Source: an uncultured Bacteroidaceae bacterium (GTDB taxonomy: Bacteria; Bacteroidota; Bacteroidia; Bacteroidales; Bacteroidaceae). From it: DNA of 6,218 nucleotides. The stretch is taken from contig CAKRMO010000073.1 in NCBI GenBank assembly GCA_934364765.1, forward strand, positions 1-6,218, read 5' to 3'. The position numbers were made by a program, and so were the translations under genes. Numbering within the stretch: the first letter of the stretch is position 1; each line of letters starts with the position of its first letter. Shown here piece by piece: positions 5,772 to 6,218 of the stretch. The notes below the pieces were generated by a model, which ran no database searches, was not told the DNA's origin, and saw only the letters and a program-made list of their open reading frames with translations.

Positions 5772-5813
5772 AGAGTCCTGTAAGTCGAAAGACTTGCAGG
5801 ATTTTCTCTTTTT
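5772..5813 (+). terminator. Rho-independent terminator after tRNA-Ser
   Basis: CCTGTAAGTC (5777-5786) pairs with GACTTGCAGG (5791-5800), with one wobble, around a GAAA tetraloop of the stable GNRA class. The stem is extended outward by T5776-A5801 and weaker A-T and G-T pairs. It is followed by the T-rich ATTTTCTCTTTTT. Confidence 0.9.
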
Positions 5814-5872
5814 AGGCCGACTTTTAACTGGGCATAATTGCTGGGAAAATAAAGCGAATGTGTAACAAATAT

Positions 5873-5877
5873 AAGGA
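5873..5877 (+). promoter_or_regulatory. Ribosome binding site of the exonuclease gene
   Basis: AAGGA sits 9 bases before the ATG at 5887 and supports that start. I found no TAnnTTTG element between the tRNA terminator and this gene, so its promoter is unidentified. Confidence 0.6.
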
Positions 5878-5886
5878 AAAATAACG

Positions 5887-6218
5887 ATGCAGGACTTTGC
5901 TGCAATTGATTTTGAAACAGCCAACAACGAGCGGTCATCGGTCTGCTCTGTTGGCGTGGTCATAGTGCGTGGCGGTGAGATAGTGGACAAGTTCTACTCG
6001 CTCATCAAGCCCGAACCAGAGTATTATAACTACTGGTGCAATCGGGTGCACGGCTTGTGCGCCGATGATACGGAAGATGCACCTATTTTCCCTGAGGTGT
6101 GGAAACAAATAAAACCGAAGATAGCCGGACTGCCTCTCGTGGCTCACAACAAGGCGTTCGATGAGAGCTGCTTGAAAGCCGTCTTTCGCGTCTATCAGAT
6201 GGACTACCCCGACTATCC
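5887..6218 (+). CDS. DnaQ-like DEDD 3'-5' exonuclease, N-terminal part (runs off window)
   Basis: 110 complete codons are present and the frame is still open at the window edge. The start MQDFAAIDFETANNERSSVC gives the ExoI motif D8-F9-E10-T11, where D8 and E10 are metal-binding residues. The ExoII region is LVAHNKAFD (84-92), with the third acidic residue D92. Between them WCNRVHGL (50-57) matches the hxxxGI/HGL segment common in this group. The ExoIII motif (HxxxxD or YxxxD) would lie beyond the window, so DEDDh versus DEDDy cannot be told directly, though the similarity to short DnaQ-like proteins with DFETAN suggests DEDDh. Such proteins resemble the proofreading subunit of DNA polymerase III but are often stand-alone DNA or RNA exonucleases; some carry a C-terminal BRCT domain. 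The biological role is not set by the neighbours, so no gene symbol is given. The ribosome binding site AAGGA supports the start. Confidence 0.9.
   Translation, partial: MQDFAAIDFETANNERSSVCSVGVVIVRGGEIVDKFYSLIKPEPEYYNYWCNRVHGLCADDTEDAPIFPEVWKQIKPKIAGLPLVAHNKAFDESCLKAVFRVYQMDYPDY

Noticed and set aside
5607..5990. Minus-strand frame across the tRNA region, and plus-strand frame 5581-5865
   Set aside because: Both run straight through the tRNA-Ser gene and its terminator, and the minus one also through the exonuclease start. They are artefacts of open sequence.
5887..6218. Part of a defence or CRISPR system because of the nuclease
   Set aside because: Short DnaQ-like exonucleases are common housekeeping genes, no partner gene is in view, and the gene is cut by the window end.

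Overview
The window looks like a chromosomal segment from a member of the Bacteroidales (Prevotella-, Bacteroides- or Muribaculaceae-like). Three intergenic promoters carry the Bacteroidetes-type TAnnTTTG -7 element, two of them with a TTTG -33 box at 19-20 bp. Most starts lack a strong Shine-Dalgarno, and the recognisable genes (Smr-type MutS2, MenA, AzlCD, tRNA-Ser) are ordinary for that order. The placement rests on sequence style and gene content, not on a search.

Layout. 1-326 (+) is the 3' end of an unrecognised, possibly surface protein, closed by a strong intrinsic terminator (354-392). About 670 bases (393-1054) then carry no convincing gene but hold structure: an open but start-less minus-strand frame (391-654), four degenerate copies of a 21-bp tandem repeat (639-722) that read as a (T/M)SDxxKx heptapeptide on the minus strand, a perfect 16-bp inverted repeat (770-785/846-861) and five GCGCAA hexamers (838-994). 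A -7 element at 1055-1062 leads into azlC-azlD (1067-2100, +), a two-component branched-chain amino acid exporter with an ATGA overlap. Convergent to it, and overlapping it by 4 bp, is menA (2097-2990, -). menA lies 15 nt downstream of mutS2 (3006-5522, -), so mutS2-menA is a probable operon. A 160-bp divergent intergenic region carries one promoter for mutS2 and one for a tRNA-Ser(UGA) gene (5683-5767, +), which ends in a GNRA-capped terminator. The window ends inside a DEDD-family 3'-5' exonuclease gene (5887-6218, +).

Functionally this is mainly housekeeping: amino acid export, menaquinone biosynthesis, ribosome rescue or recombination control (MutS2), a tRNA and a nuclease. I do not see a clear new defence, mobile or biosynthetic system. 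The part least explained by known features is the 393-1054 intergenic region, where several repeat structures coincide with remnants of minus-strand coding potential.
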